A stretch of 64,000 bases of DNA from assembly GCA_024336345.1 (NCBI GenBank), contig JANFOG010000007.1, forward strand, positions 806,001-870,000, written 5' to 3'. The stretch comes from Mariannaea sp. PMI_226. Taxonomy: Eukaryota > Ascomycota > Sordariomycetes > Hypocreales > Nectriaceae. The translations under genes were made by a program, and so were the position numbers. Under the pieces are notes generated by a model. That model had not been told where the DNA came from. It made no database searches and saw only the letters and a program-made list of their open reading frames with translations. Every line of letters starts with the position of its first letter. The stretch's first letter is position 1. Shown one piece after another: positions 34,082-44,394 of this stretch.

Positions 34082-35362
34082 CTACGACCTAGGAACCACG
34101 AGCCCTGCATCGAGACCTGATCGAAGAACTCGGGTGAGCTTCTTCACGTCATCTAGATTGTTATAGAAGCCAAATGAAACTCGGATACCGAGACGGTAGG
34201 GCGTCACTATGATTCCGCAGTTCCGGAAATGATCCATCCATTTCGAATCATGAAGGTTGAGCACATAAAGGTGTGGTGCGTGCTGTTCGCGGGTTTCAGG
34301 CCCAACAATCTTGATATCAAGCTGTTTGCAGTCTTGGCGGAGCGCGTCACCGAGAGCATAGAGATGATCTTCGACATTCTTTGGGCCGAGAGTATCGAGG
34401 TAGAAGGTGAGGTATGCCTTTGCAGCCGCTGCCGCAATGAGACTGAGGTTCAAGTGCTCGTATCGCCGAGCTGAGGAATGGTACGTAATAGGGTCGTCAG
34501 GAACCAAGAGATCTGCTCGAACGTTGCTCACAGCTCCATAGCCAACGATTGGTGGAGTCGGGTCTACGTTGTCAATCACTGCTGGGTCAACATGCAAGAC
34601 AGCAAGGCCCGTGGGACAATGCAGTCCCTTGTGCAATGAGAATGCAGCTGCAGAGACGCCCAAGGCCTGAACATCAACTGTGGCAAAGCCAACTTGTTGT
34701 GTAATGTCTGCAATAACATGAATGCCTCTGGGGCGGAAGACTGCACAGATGTCTCCAACGTCATTCCACTGCCCGCTGTGGAACATAACGGAGCTGAGCC
34801 CGATGGCAACCGTTCGGTCGTCCACATAGGGAGCGAAAGTTGCAGCATTTGCCGCAACGACTTCACCGCTCTCTTGAGCTGTGGGGATCGTGGGAATCTG
34901 CCGAACCTCGAGGCCAGCTGAGCGCAGAGACATCCATTGATACGCGTGATTGGGGTGCTCGCTATCGAGAAGCACAACGTTGTCACCCGGCTTGAAGCGC
35001 AATCCACGGATGAAGGACCCTAGTGCTTCAGTCGTATCACGCGTGAACGAAATAGTGGAGGGATCTGTGTTGATGTAACGAGCGACCAACCGACGAGTGT
35101 CTTCGACGGCAGCCTGCCACCCTGGCTTTGGGAGGGTCTGGTAGAGGGCTTCAGCGGCATATCTTGTTATAGCTTCGTGGATGATGAGGTTGGACGGAGG
35201 GGCAAGAGAAGCATTGAGATAAGTAATTGAGTTATCGCTGAGAAGAGGTACGAGGTAACGAAAGCCGGCGATGCTAATACCACACGACTGTGTTACCTGA
35301 GTCTCTTTCGTCGCCCCATTGGCATGGGCAACGGCCCCATTTACCAGTTTGGCTGCAGGCAT
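34082..35362 (-). CDS. Class V PLP-dependent aminotransferase (isopenicillin-N-epimerase/cysteine-desulfurase-like)
   Basis: Single exon, 426 aa, with start at 35362. Fold-type I, class V features are present: an N-terminal YLNASLAPPSNLIIHEAI block, a cofactor-binding RDTTEALGSFIRGL, a HPNHAYQW segment, the Asp-containing VIADITQQVG, and the Schiff-base lysine in SLHKGLHCPTG (Lys245). Family members act as desulfurases, epimerases or lyases on amino acids. The HKG context and length fit the fungal isopenicillin-N-epimerase-like group rather than mitochondrial Nfs1. There is no clear targeting peptide. The gene is divergent from the amino-acid permease at 36030 (667 bases apart) and convergent with a zinc-cluster regulator, suggesting amino-acid use. 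The substrate is unknown. Confidence 0.9.
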   Translation of the reverse strand: MPAAKLVNGAVAHANGATKETQVTQSCGISIAGFRYLVPLLSDNSITYLNASLAPPSNLIIHEAITRYAAEALYQTLPKPGWQAAVEDTRRLVARYINTDPSTISFTRDTTEALGSFIRGLRFKPGDNVVLLDSEHPNHAYQWMSLRSAGLEVRQIPTIPTAQESGEVVAANAATFAPYVDDRTVAIGLSSVMFHSGQWNDVGDICAVFRPRGIHVIADITQQVGFATVDVQALGVSAAAFSLHKGLHCPTGLAVLHVDPAVIDNVDPTPPIVGYGAVSNVRADLLVPDDPITYHSSARRYEHLNLSLIAAAAAKAYLTFYLDTLGPKNVEDHLYALGDALRQDCKQLDIKIVGPETREQHAPHLYVLNLHDSKWMDHFRNCGIIVTPYRLGIRVSFGFYNNLDDVKKLTRVLRSGLDAGLVVPRS

Positions 35363-36029
35363 GATGGTGATGTGAACAGTTCCAGGATGATTAATGATAA
35401 AGAACCGAATGATGGTACTTCAACCTCTCGACAGCTAAGCTATCACCCAGCTATTTGTAACTTCTCATCCCCGTTTTCGGAGGCCATCTACGCTCAGATA
35501 CTGAATGCATTTTTGTACAAAACTATGATACGCATCTATGTCGCCAATCATAATTGCAATGGAGCCTCAACTCCGTGCCCTATCTCAGCCCAGATCATCA
35601 TTGATGTAATAACTGATCACCCGTGAACAATATGGAGGCACAACTCCGGTGCGTGGACCAGGAACCAACGTCCGTCATCCGGAGCCCCAAGCCTTATGGA
35701 AGACGGAGTTGGACCTCCATGTGGAGCCACCACTACCGTAGGCGCGACGACAAAACTTGACACTACCGCTGAGCTAGTAGCAAAATGTTGGGCATGACTC
35801 TCCCCGCAAACTTCCCCGCAAGATATCATCAAGATGGTGACAATCTATGGGTCATTATCTCTGGGGATTCAGACAAGGCTAGACTTTGGAAGACTACTAT
35901 CAAACTGGACAGGTCAAGGTTGGAGGGTGTAAAAACCCCCCAGGAGGTTTTAATTATAAAAAACCTCTTCAGCAGCCTCTCGGACACTGTTCCTCATCAC
36001 CTCGCAATCCCTTTGCTCTCGCTTTCACC
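35363..36029. other. Divergent promoter region
   Basis: 667 bases between the divergently transcribed aminotransferase and amino-acid permease. Open frames here are short and unconvincing. The last 150 bases are probably permease leader. No conserved motif was firmly identified. Confidence 0.5.
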
Positions 36030-37729
36030 ATGAGTCTCGATAAAGTGCATAAAGCAGAAAGCGATAACGATGGCCTATGCTTGGAGCAGGTCATGACAAC
36101 TGCTGACGGGACAGTTGAATCAGACCAGCTCCGCCGCGAATTCAAGGAGCATCATGTTTCCATGATTGCTGTGGCTGGAGCAATTGGTACCGGCCTCATC
36201 ATTGGAACGGGCACAGGTCTGGTTCGAGGTGGTCCAGGTAGTCTTCTTGTCGCGTATTCCGTCGTTGGTGCCGTCGTCTTCTTCGTCATGACCGCCTTGG
36301 GTGAGATGGCGACTATGTATCCGATGGATAAGGGCTTTGGCGGATACGCTACTAGATTTGTTGACCCGGCTCTTGGGTAAGTCAATTCACTGGAGTTCAG
36401 GAGACACCTGCTGATCCACAGACAGCTATGCGACTGGATGGAACTACTTCTTCAAATATGCTGTGGTTCTAGCCAACAACCTTACGGCGGCGGGGATCAT
36501 CATCCAGTACTGGCGCCCAGATCTCAATGTCGCCATTTTTGTCACAGTATTCTTGGTTGTGATTATCTCTGTCAATGTACGTTTCTGCGTCTCGTTGCCA
36601 TAACCGGCACTGACATATCAGCTTCTTCACGTATCTTTCTTTGGCGAAGCCGAGTTTTGGATGTCCTCTCTGAAGCTCTTGGTCATGGTAACACTCATTC
36701 TTACATGCTTTATTATCTCGATGGGCGGCCAACCTTCGCACAAGAGAATCGGATTCGCATACTGGAAGGACCCCGGTGCATTTGGCTCATACTTGCTCAA
36801 GGGCGACAAGGGTCGATTTCTTGGCTGGTGGGCAGCCATGATCCAATCGACGTTTGCATACACAGGCACCGAGGTCGTTGGTGTTGCGTTTGGAGAAGCG
36901 CCCAATCCTAAGAAGACCATCCCAAAAGCAATCCGCCAAACACTTGGGCGTATCGTCTTCTTCTACATTATCGGAGCTCTTACACTAGGAATGGCCGTGC
37001 CGTACACGAATGATCGACTTATCGGTGGCACCAAGCAAAAGACCGGTGCAGGAGCGAGCCCATTTGTCATTGCTGTTCAGCTTGCGGGTATACCCATCTT
37101 CCCCGATGTCATCAACGCATGCCTGTTGGTGTTCGTCCTCAGCGCTGCAAACTCCGATATCTACATCGGCTCTCGCACGTTATTCGGGCTTGCACACGAC
37201 CGACAAGCACCCGAGGTCTTCAAGCGTACGAATAGAAGCGGTGTACCTATCTGGGGCGTCGCCTTTACCAGCGCTTTCGCGGCGCTTGCATATATGAACG
37301 CATCAAAAAGTTCTTCGCAAGTATTTGGCTATTTGGTGAGCCTTGTGACTGTGTTTGGGGCGCTTAACTGGATTAATGTCCTCGTCACGTACATCCAATT
37401 TGTTCGAGGATTGCGAGCGCAGGGCATTCCGCGAAGCGCGATGCCTTATCGAGGATCACTTCAACCATATGGGTCATATTTTGCTCTTTTCATGACCATT
37501 CTCTTAATTTTCTTCAACGGTACGTACAATCTTTCTGATTGAGAATAATAAGTATTGACCCTGCCTAGGCTATGCCGCATTCATCCCAAGTTTCACGACG
37601 TCAACATTCATCACCTCATACATTGGAGTCGTGATTTACTTGGGAAATATCGCCTTCTACAAAATCTGGAGGCGCACGCAGTATGTTAGGCCTGCCAAGA
37701 TGGATTTAACAACCGGTCGTTTGGAATAG
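36030..37729 (+). CDS. YAT-family amino-acid permease
   Basis: Four exons: 36030-36376, 36426-36576, 36622-37519 and 37569-37729, giving 518 aa with consistent phases. The N-terminal block LRREFKEHHVSMIAVAGAIG and GTGLIIGTGTGLVRGGPGSL is diagnostic of the yeast amino-acid transporter (YAT) family, as are GEMATMYPMDKGFGGYATRF, TEVVGVAFGEAPNPKKTIPKA and the later SANSDIYIGSRTLFGLA-like block. About twelve membrane segments are expected. It should import amino acids across the plasma membrane. The specificity is unknown; the neighbouring PLP enzyme suggests a linked substrate (inference). The third intron (49 nt) and first intron (49 nt) both have good donors. Confidence 0.92.
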
Positions 37730-38888
37730 TCCTGGAGGTGCTTTGAGACCAATAAGTGGTGATAATAAGCTTAGCTGGCGATGCATGTTCTAGATGCAAG
37801 CGCTATGGCGCATTGTAAACGGATATACACTGCGTTCTTATCTAGCTTATATCTCACACTACTCGAGTAGTTAAGAGAAAGGGACTAATACAGGGCTTGG
37901 CAGTCTCTGATTAATATAAATGATGTCACATACTTCACACCTGTCTCGTTCCCATAACAAGTACACACGCGTCCAAATGTTGCTTATCTCTGCCTTGGAG
38001 AAGCAAATTATCATATCGAGTTTGTGACTTCATTGGGCGGCTATCGTCAGCCTTGATTGACGGAGTAAAGTTGCAGCGCAAAGGAGGAGTTTAGATCAAA
38101 TTAAATGCCACATAAGATAGGGGTAACTTCGAGGCATAGAGGGTCTTTATTTTCTAGCTATAGAGGGGTCCTACGGCAGTCTATACATCTCTCATGGATG
38201 GGACTACCCATAGGGGCTCGAGTCCGTATATTTTTTCTCTGGTATAGTTGCTACAGTATGAGCCAAGTCTTCCTGTAGTTAGTGATGCCCTCACTGCTAT
38301 AACCAGCCATATTTGCGATCCTTATTACCGCTCAGGCTAGCTATGCTTATCCATTGGTCCGTAGCAGCCCATGCATGGTACGCCATAAATTAGCGTCACG
38401 ATAGGATGACATTTAGTCCATTAACTTGAGATTAGAATCCCCAGAAAATGAAAAAAGATGAGGGGGGGGAATTCCAATTTATATGTTGCAGACCTCGGGG
38501 AAACGTCACAAAAGTGGTCAACAGTCGCGCTGTTCCATACCGATCCCTCGGTCTATCCCTCGCCGACTCCCCGAATTTCCGCAATTAGTTGACAGCCGTC
38601 TTTCAGCTCCCTCGCAGCCGGCGACCTAACATTACCAAAGGAGTAAGTGAGCCGAGAGGCCATAACCGTGCGAACCAATTGATAGAACCCCCCACAGTCG
38701 TGGAGTACAGCACGCAATACGGCATTGGACAATTGGGGGCGCTGTGCTTACAATCTCGGTGGCAATTGAGCCGAAGTGCTTGGTCACTCGGTTCGTCTCA
38801 TGCATAGAGTATCACTCGTTCACAGTCTTTCGAGCAGCGTGACATGATGAGATTTCTGCATTATTATTAATTAATTATGTCGCCTAAA
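37730..38888. other. Convergent intergenic region
   Basis: About 1.16 kb between the 3' ends of the permease and the next regulator. AT-rich, with a poly-G run at about 38462-38469. The open frame at 38589-38807 has no recognisable domain. Nothing was annotated. Confidence 0.5.
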
Positions 38889-41031
38889 CTACGGGAGCAA
38901 CCAGTTCACGCGAAAACCGTTTTCGCCTGGATGACTGGTCTGGTCCCGTGTCCATTGATCCATCAACTTGGCCGTGTGGTAACTCGTCGTCCAGCCCAAG
39001 TCCCTCTCAATCTCGGACAGCAGGCCGAGAACGGCGTTTTGTTCTAGCGGCTCGTAGAACACTTGCCCGGCCACGAAGAGCGCCTGCACGGAATTGATGC
39101 GTACCGGGTCGGTCGGATTAGCTAGGCTGATGCCGCACACTTCTCTTGCGTGCCGAAGAACCTCGGTCTGGATATGTCGGTAAGATTTAAGACGAGCTGA
39201 GACTGTAGATCGAATCGCGGTAGACTCTTGCGGCTGGTTGACGAGCAGCAAAATGCTTGCCATATGATAGCTTTGCATCGTGGCAGCGCATAGAGGAATA
39301 TCATACCAGATCTGCTCGAAATCACCCTCCTTGCTGCCATGATTGCTATATCTTGTACGAGCGCTGGCTATAAAGGTAGATGGCAGACTAGCTCGCCATT
39401 TCTGTAATTCGCTAAGCAGCAAGCTCCACCTCTCGAGGAGTTGCTCCTGCGTGACGCCGATGACAGGCCGCTGGCCAGGAGGGAGTGCATAGTCTTCGGG
39501 ATACAGAGCATCGCCGGAAGTGAGGAAGTTGGCAATCTTGCCAAGAAGCCAAGTCAATTCGTTGCTCTTCGTGTCCTCCTCAACATCGGCGGAAGGGCGG
39601 ACGTCGGCAGAGTTTGGCGGGCTAAATGGTTGCAAGACTCCATCTTCATCAGCGGCTAAGCCTGCATTCTGCCATAGCCGCATGTCTTTGAGGTCAAGGC
39701 GAGTCTGTGTTTCGCTGATAACTGTGCCTGTGTCAGATTCTTTTCTAAAAACTAGATAATAACTTCCAATTTGGAAAGGATTACTCACATGCGCACAGTA
39801 AATCTTGCCTCGCGAGGCTCCAGAAGATTGGACCTTTAATTGCCGTCCTGGGAATGATAACTGGTGATGACGGTGCCGTCATGAGCTCTGCGTCTGGGCT
39901 GAAGAGCGGCAACGCACTCAAATGGGCTCTCCATGCTGTCCCTGGGGCATTCATCAATTCGTAAAAGCAGAGAATTGCCACAGCGGCGAAAATTTCTTCC
40001 TTCTCAGTGGCATCTTCGTCAAATCGCTGCAGGTTGACCGCGTCTTTCAAGTAGCCAATTGCTTGGTCATAGTACGTCGCCGACTGGTAATGCCAATCAA
40101 TATTGTGGCCGGCCAACACAGGTCCTCTGTTGAGCCGGCCTACGTTGAAGTGAGGTTGCGAGAAGTCAGAGTGTATATGGTGCAAGTGTTTGGCAGCGAG
40201 CGCACAAGCAGCAGATTTGAGGAGTGGTCTTGTGGCTGCGATAACGGGCACCTTGGAGGAAAAGTAACAGCCAGTGTCAAACAGGTCCATCCTGTATTCA
40301 CAGTGAGAATCTTGTACTTGGGTTCAATTGAGGTTGTACTCACCATTGGCCCGGTCCCTCCTTGAAGTGGCGGACGAGGTGTAACGCGATGATGGTTGGG
40401 TCGATTGAGCTCTCAGCTGGTTCAACATCGTGAGGTGATGAGTAGCCAGAGATGTCCGGAGGGGAGCTTGAGTCGACCGGTAACTCGTCATGCGGCTCTG
40501 TGATGGAATGACGGACGGGTGATGGGGAGCATTCGTGTGAGAGAGGCTGATTCTGTTCATCGCCTGCCGTGTCTAGGGTATCATCATGGACCAGGACAGG
40601 ACTTTCCTGCGAATATGGATCCTCAATATGAACGAACGTTACTATTCATTGAATTGTTAGGATCAAAAATTAAGAGCAGGATGATAGGAACTTACACTGC
40701 GATGGGACATTCAGCCACACATGGTCGCCCTCGAATATAGACTGGTGATCCGAGGGGGAGTTACTGGTTCTCGACTTATCCTTTCGCCTGGAAGCCGCTT
40801 TTACTTGCGGGCGGAGTTCAAAGCTGCGAAAAACAGACCGCTCAGAGTAGGCGCAGTCTCTCGAACTTTTGGAACAATGCCCGCAAGTTGGCTTGACCTC
40901 ATCACACTTCAATTTGCGGCTTCTACAGGTTAGACTGCCAGAACGAGGGCCCAGTCAGTGAGGGGCCGCTTTGGGTAATTTTTTTTTGAACGCAAGGACT
41001 GAGTCACCTACCATCCAGAGTACGAACGCAT
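38889..41031 (-). CDS. Zn2Cys6 fungal transcription factor, 630 aa
   Basis: Five exons: 41031-41012, 40934-40696, 40641-40344, 40291-39789 and 39721-38889. Phases add to 631 codons. Exon 1 is only 20 nt and encodes MRSYSG plus two bases of the first zinc-ligand cysteine. Exon 2 restores CLTCRSRKLKCDEVKPTC and CSKSSRDC, a perfect C6 cluster near the N-terminus. The protein belongs to the group with the cluster at the extreme N-terminus followed by a DUF3468-like or fungal-TF helical region. Exons 4 and 5 read through smoothly (ARQDLLCA joined to FISETQTRLDL). It is divergent from the SKL-tailed dehydrogenase at 41581, with a GATA cluster just upstream of its start, so it is a candidate regulator of that neighbour (inference). 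Confidence 0.88.
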
Positions 41032-41080
41032 TCCTTGGACGCCAGTAAACGTACAAGGCCCTTGTTTGTTTGAACTGCTC

Positions 41081-41103
41081 AGATAAGATAGATAAAAAGA
41101 TAA
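41081..41103 (+). promoter_or_regulatory. Four clustered GATA-factor (HGATAR) sites
   Basis: AGATAA 41081-41086, AGATAG 41086-41091, AGATAA 41090-41095 and AGATAA 41098-41103, all on the plus strand. They lie 50-72 bases upstream of the regulator start codon and within the shared promoter of the regulator and the dehydrogenase. HGATAR is the known site of AreA/NIT2-type nitrogen regulators; clustering is typical of functional sites. The tract is also A-rich, so chance is possible, and it may lie in the transcribed leader. Confidence 0.45.
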
Positions 41104-41580
41104 ATAAAAGCATCTGCTCGCTACCTTTACTTTGAAGTCTCTCAAGATGGTAGGGGGGGTTTAGAGGTAAAAGGCGAGAGTCTACATGAGCATCATGAGA
41201 CTGAAGAGGGAAATCAAGCCGAGAGATGAGGATGAAAAAGGTTGCAGAGCCGAGTGCGGGGTTGAAATGCTCAATAGCTAGTGGCCGGGTGGGTATGTAG
41301 CTAGTAGCGTAGCCACTATGTAAGGCAGCCATATAAATTTGGTCGCACAGGTACAGTCAAGCTCTGGCACCGTCAAGCTCTGGTGACTCGAAGTGGTTGG
41401 GTATTAGACTCTCCAATAACCTAATTGATGAATTGAGGAACGCTATTATTCACCGAGAACGTCGTCATTTTACGCTCCATATAAGCTGCAGTTGATATAC
41501 TTGCGAATTTATTGGACACCTTCAGCATTTATTTTGCATTTCTTTGTGTTGTGCTTGTGATTCAGCAGCCAACATTTGCC

Positions 41581-42613
41581 ATGTCGGCTCCCCGTTTCTC
41601 AGTCTTTGGCAAGACTGCCGTCATCACCGGCGCCGGCTCCGGTGAGTCAATGACAATTGAATAACCTCTTAGTAGATACATTATTATATATTAACCAACG
41701 ACTTTTATCAGGAATTAACCTGGAGTTTGCCCGGATTCTGCTCTCCAAAGGCTGCAACGTTGTGCTGGCTGACTTGTCGCTCCGTCCCGAGGCTCAAGAC
41801 CTCGTCAACCGATTCCAAGCAACCAACAAGTCCCCGCGTGCTGTATTTGTGCAAACAGATGTCACGTCGTGGTCTGACTTGTCTCGCATGTTTGAGACTG
41901 CGCTGGCCAACTTTGGAGGATTTGATATTGTCTGTCCCGGCGCCGGTGTTTATGAGCCTCACTGGTCGAGCTTCTGGCACCCGCCTGGGTCGGCCGAGAG
42001 CAAAGATATGACTGATGCAGATCGTTACAAGTTGCTTGATATCAATCTGACGCACCCAATTCGGGCGACACAAATGGCCATGGAGCACTGGCTATATCCC
42101 AGAGGCAAGGGTGACTCTGCTCAAACGAAAGTATCCCCTGCCAACCCCAAGCGCGTTGTTCATATTGCGTCGGTGGCCGGGTACATGCCCGTATTTCGAG
42201 CGCCTTTATACGGCGCATCCAAGTTTGGCATCACTGGCTTTGTTCGTTGTCTGGCGCCTCTCGAATCATCAGCCGGAATCCGCGTCAACGCCGTTGCGCC
42301 TGGTGTAGTGCGCACCCCACTGTGGACGGACCATCCAGAGAAGCTACTCAATGTAGACGAGTCGCAAGATGGATGGGTGACTCCGGAGGAGGTCGCTGAA
42401 GCGATGCTCGCCTGTGTTGAGAGCGACGAGCATATCGGCGGAACGATTCTTGAGGTTGGCAAGGGCAACACACGGCAGGTCTCAGCTGTCAATGACCCGG
42501 GGCCAGATCGTAATCCGGAGAAGGGATTCATCACTAGCAATGCAGATAAGGGAGACGAAATGGTGTGGGGTTGGCTGAAGGAGGAGAAAATTTGGGGCAA
42601 GTCAAAGCTGTAA
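41581..42613 (+). CDS. Short-chain dehydrogenase/reductase with C-terminal SKL
   Basis: Exons 41581-41641 and 41712-42613, with a 70-nt intron (GTGAGT..CAG) that falls inside the nucleotide-binding motif. The product is 320 aa. The Rossmann motif TGAGSGIN is near residues 16-23. The catalytic triad is Ser174 (IASVAG), Tyr187 and Lys191 (YGASK). It resembles the 15-hydroxyprostaglandin-dehydrogenase-like group of classical SDRs, NAD-dependent alcohol oxidation being the usual reaction. The last residues are GKSKL, a canonical type 1 peroxisomal targeting signal, so peroxisomal location is likely. Divergently transcribed from a zinc-cluster regulator 549 bases away. Substrate unknown. Confidence 0.92.
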
Positions 42614-44394
42614 AGCGTCGTTAATAATTCATTGCCAACCGAACGAATGATCACCTAAATGTTCCTCCCAATATGGTGTGATCGAAGCTGGTCGTCCAGA
42701 TGCAATCCTGAAGGCGATCTTGAAGTAAGAGATGTAGCGGGTACTAATACGGCAAGGTGATGATTCTGCTAGAAGAAAAACGTTCTCTGCATCTGCACTG
42801 GCCATGAAGGCATCAATGAGTTTGAGCGGAGGGCGAGTGAATAAAACGATGAAGAGAGTTATTGTCTACAGGAATTGAGCTTGGTGAGCCATGGTGAAAT
42901 ATGGTAGCTCATTTGTTTGCCGAAGGAATATATTGGGTCTGTTGGATGTTGTCTTTGTGGTGCAATATTTTTCATCACCCATATTGTCAAGACAAGTTGC
43001 AGTAACAGGAACATGGTCTCCGTACAGGGGCATTTTGACTCCGATGTCTGTGCCGCCTCTTCGGTTGATTGTGTGAAATTCTGCCATACAACTACGCTTT
43101 GTAGGCGGGAAAGTAGATGTTCTTCAATGTCGCTTGACCGAGTGCGCTAGATGGCTGGTTATTGGGATATTGAAGATGTGGTGGAATCAAGTGATCCATT
43201 GCTTCTCTGCTCATGTTTCCATGGTGTCTGGCATTAGCACCTCAGCCGAATATTCACAATGGCTAGCAGACTAGCCAGGTAAAACCCTAGCGAAAAAAGA
43301 GACAGAGCCCAGGGTAACGATACTACCCAGAAAGAGAATAACAACCGGCAGGCAGGCAACGCAACGTATCTAGGCTGGTGTCCTAGAATAGAGGTCAGAC
43401 AGTGGAGGCCATGTTAGTTCTTCTTACGGTTCACGTTTTCGATGAGGATTTGGCTTTCCTTCCACTCACAACCTCTAGAAATTTCAATCCATATCTGAGA
43501 GAGAAAATCAGCCATTGTTTAATGAATCATTTGCCGTTTCATGGGAGGAGGATCGCGTCTTTTGTTTATGAGTATTTCTGCTCCACCTTTTACCAGCTTA
43601 GGTAGGTCATAGGGGCTTTCAGGGCCAACACGCCGACGCTACCTAGTTGTAGAAATGTCTCGTCTGCCTAGGTAATCATGGGGATAATATGAACGGCTCG
43701 TTGTTGGCCCCCAACTTCATCTGCCCCTCTTTCATGCGTTCCTTGGCCTGAAAAATATCGGCGTTGGCTGCGGCCACAACAAAGGGCTCGGTGAGCGCTT
43801 GGCCCGCATCCTCCACTGACGGGACTGGGGAATCGCATGTACTTGTCAAGGAGACCATTTCAGCTAGGAATAACCAAATAAATATTTCTGGATATAAGGT
43901 AGAAATGGAATAAAATGGTCACATAGGCCAGTGTCCCAAGGATCGTCCTTGTGTTCATTCGAGACCATGGATGCGCCAATTGAGTCAACAAATGCTTTGT
44001 GTTGCTCCCCCTGCCCTGCATCCATGTCAGAGACGCGATACCGGTTCTGTGTCGTCCTGCAGCAATGGGCCTAGACCCAGTCGTCACTTATCACGGATCA
44101 ACCATGATGTGGCTGTGCATCAGCTCAGATATGTGCCACTTTCGAAACAGCTGAAAGGGAAGGATGAAATGCGTCAGCCCATGAGGTTGTTGGCTTTGCC
44201 ACTGAACAGGCCTCCCCTCTCTTATTCTCGTGCTTCCACTTGTATTTCCATTGTGCATTTTCAACCGGCATATCTATGGCTCTTATTCGCATCCCCGATA
44301 ATTCGAGCTTGAATATTCAACATTCATCGCATGATAGTCTGTCTGATGTTGCTTCCTGCCAGTTTTCCTCGAGCGAACCCGATCAAGCCTTGAT
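42614..44394. other. Intergenic region
   Basis: About 1.8 kb between the dehydrogenase and the NLR-like gene. Only short, unsupported frames on both strands (the longest about 113 codons). No start-context, splice or domain evidence for a gene. Confidence 0.45.
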
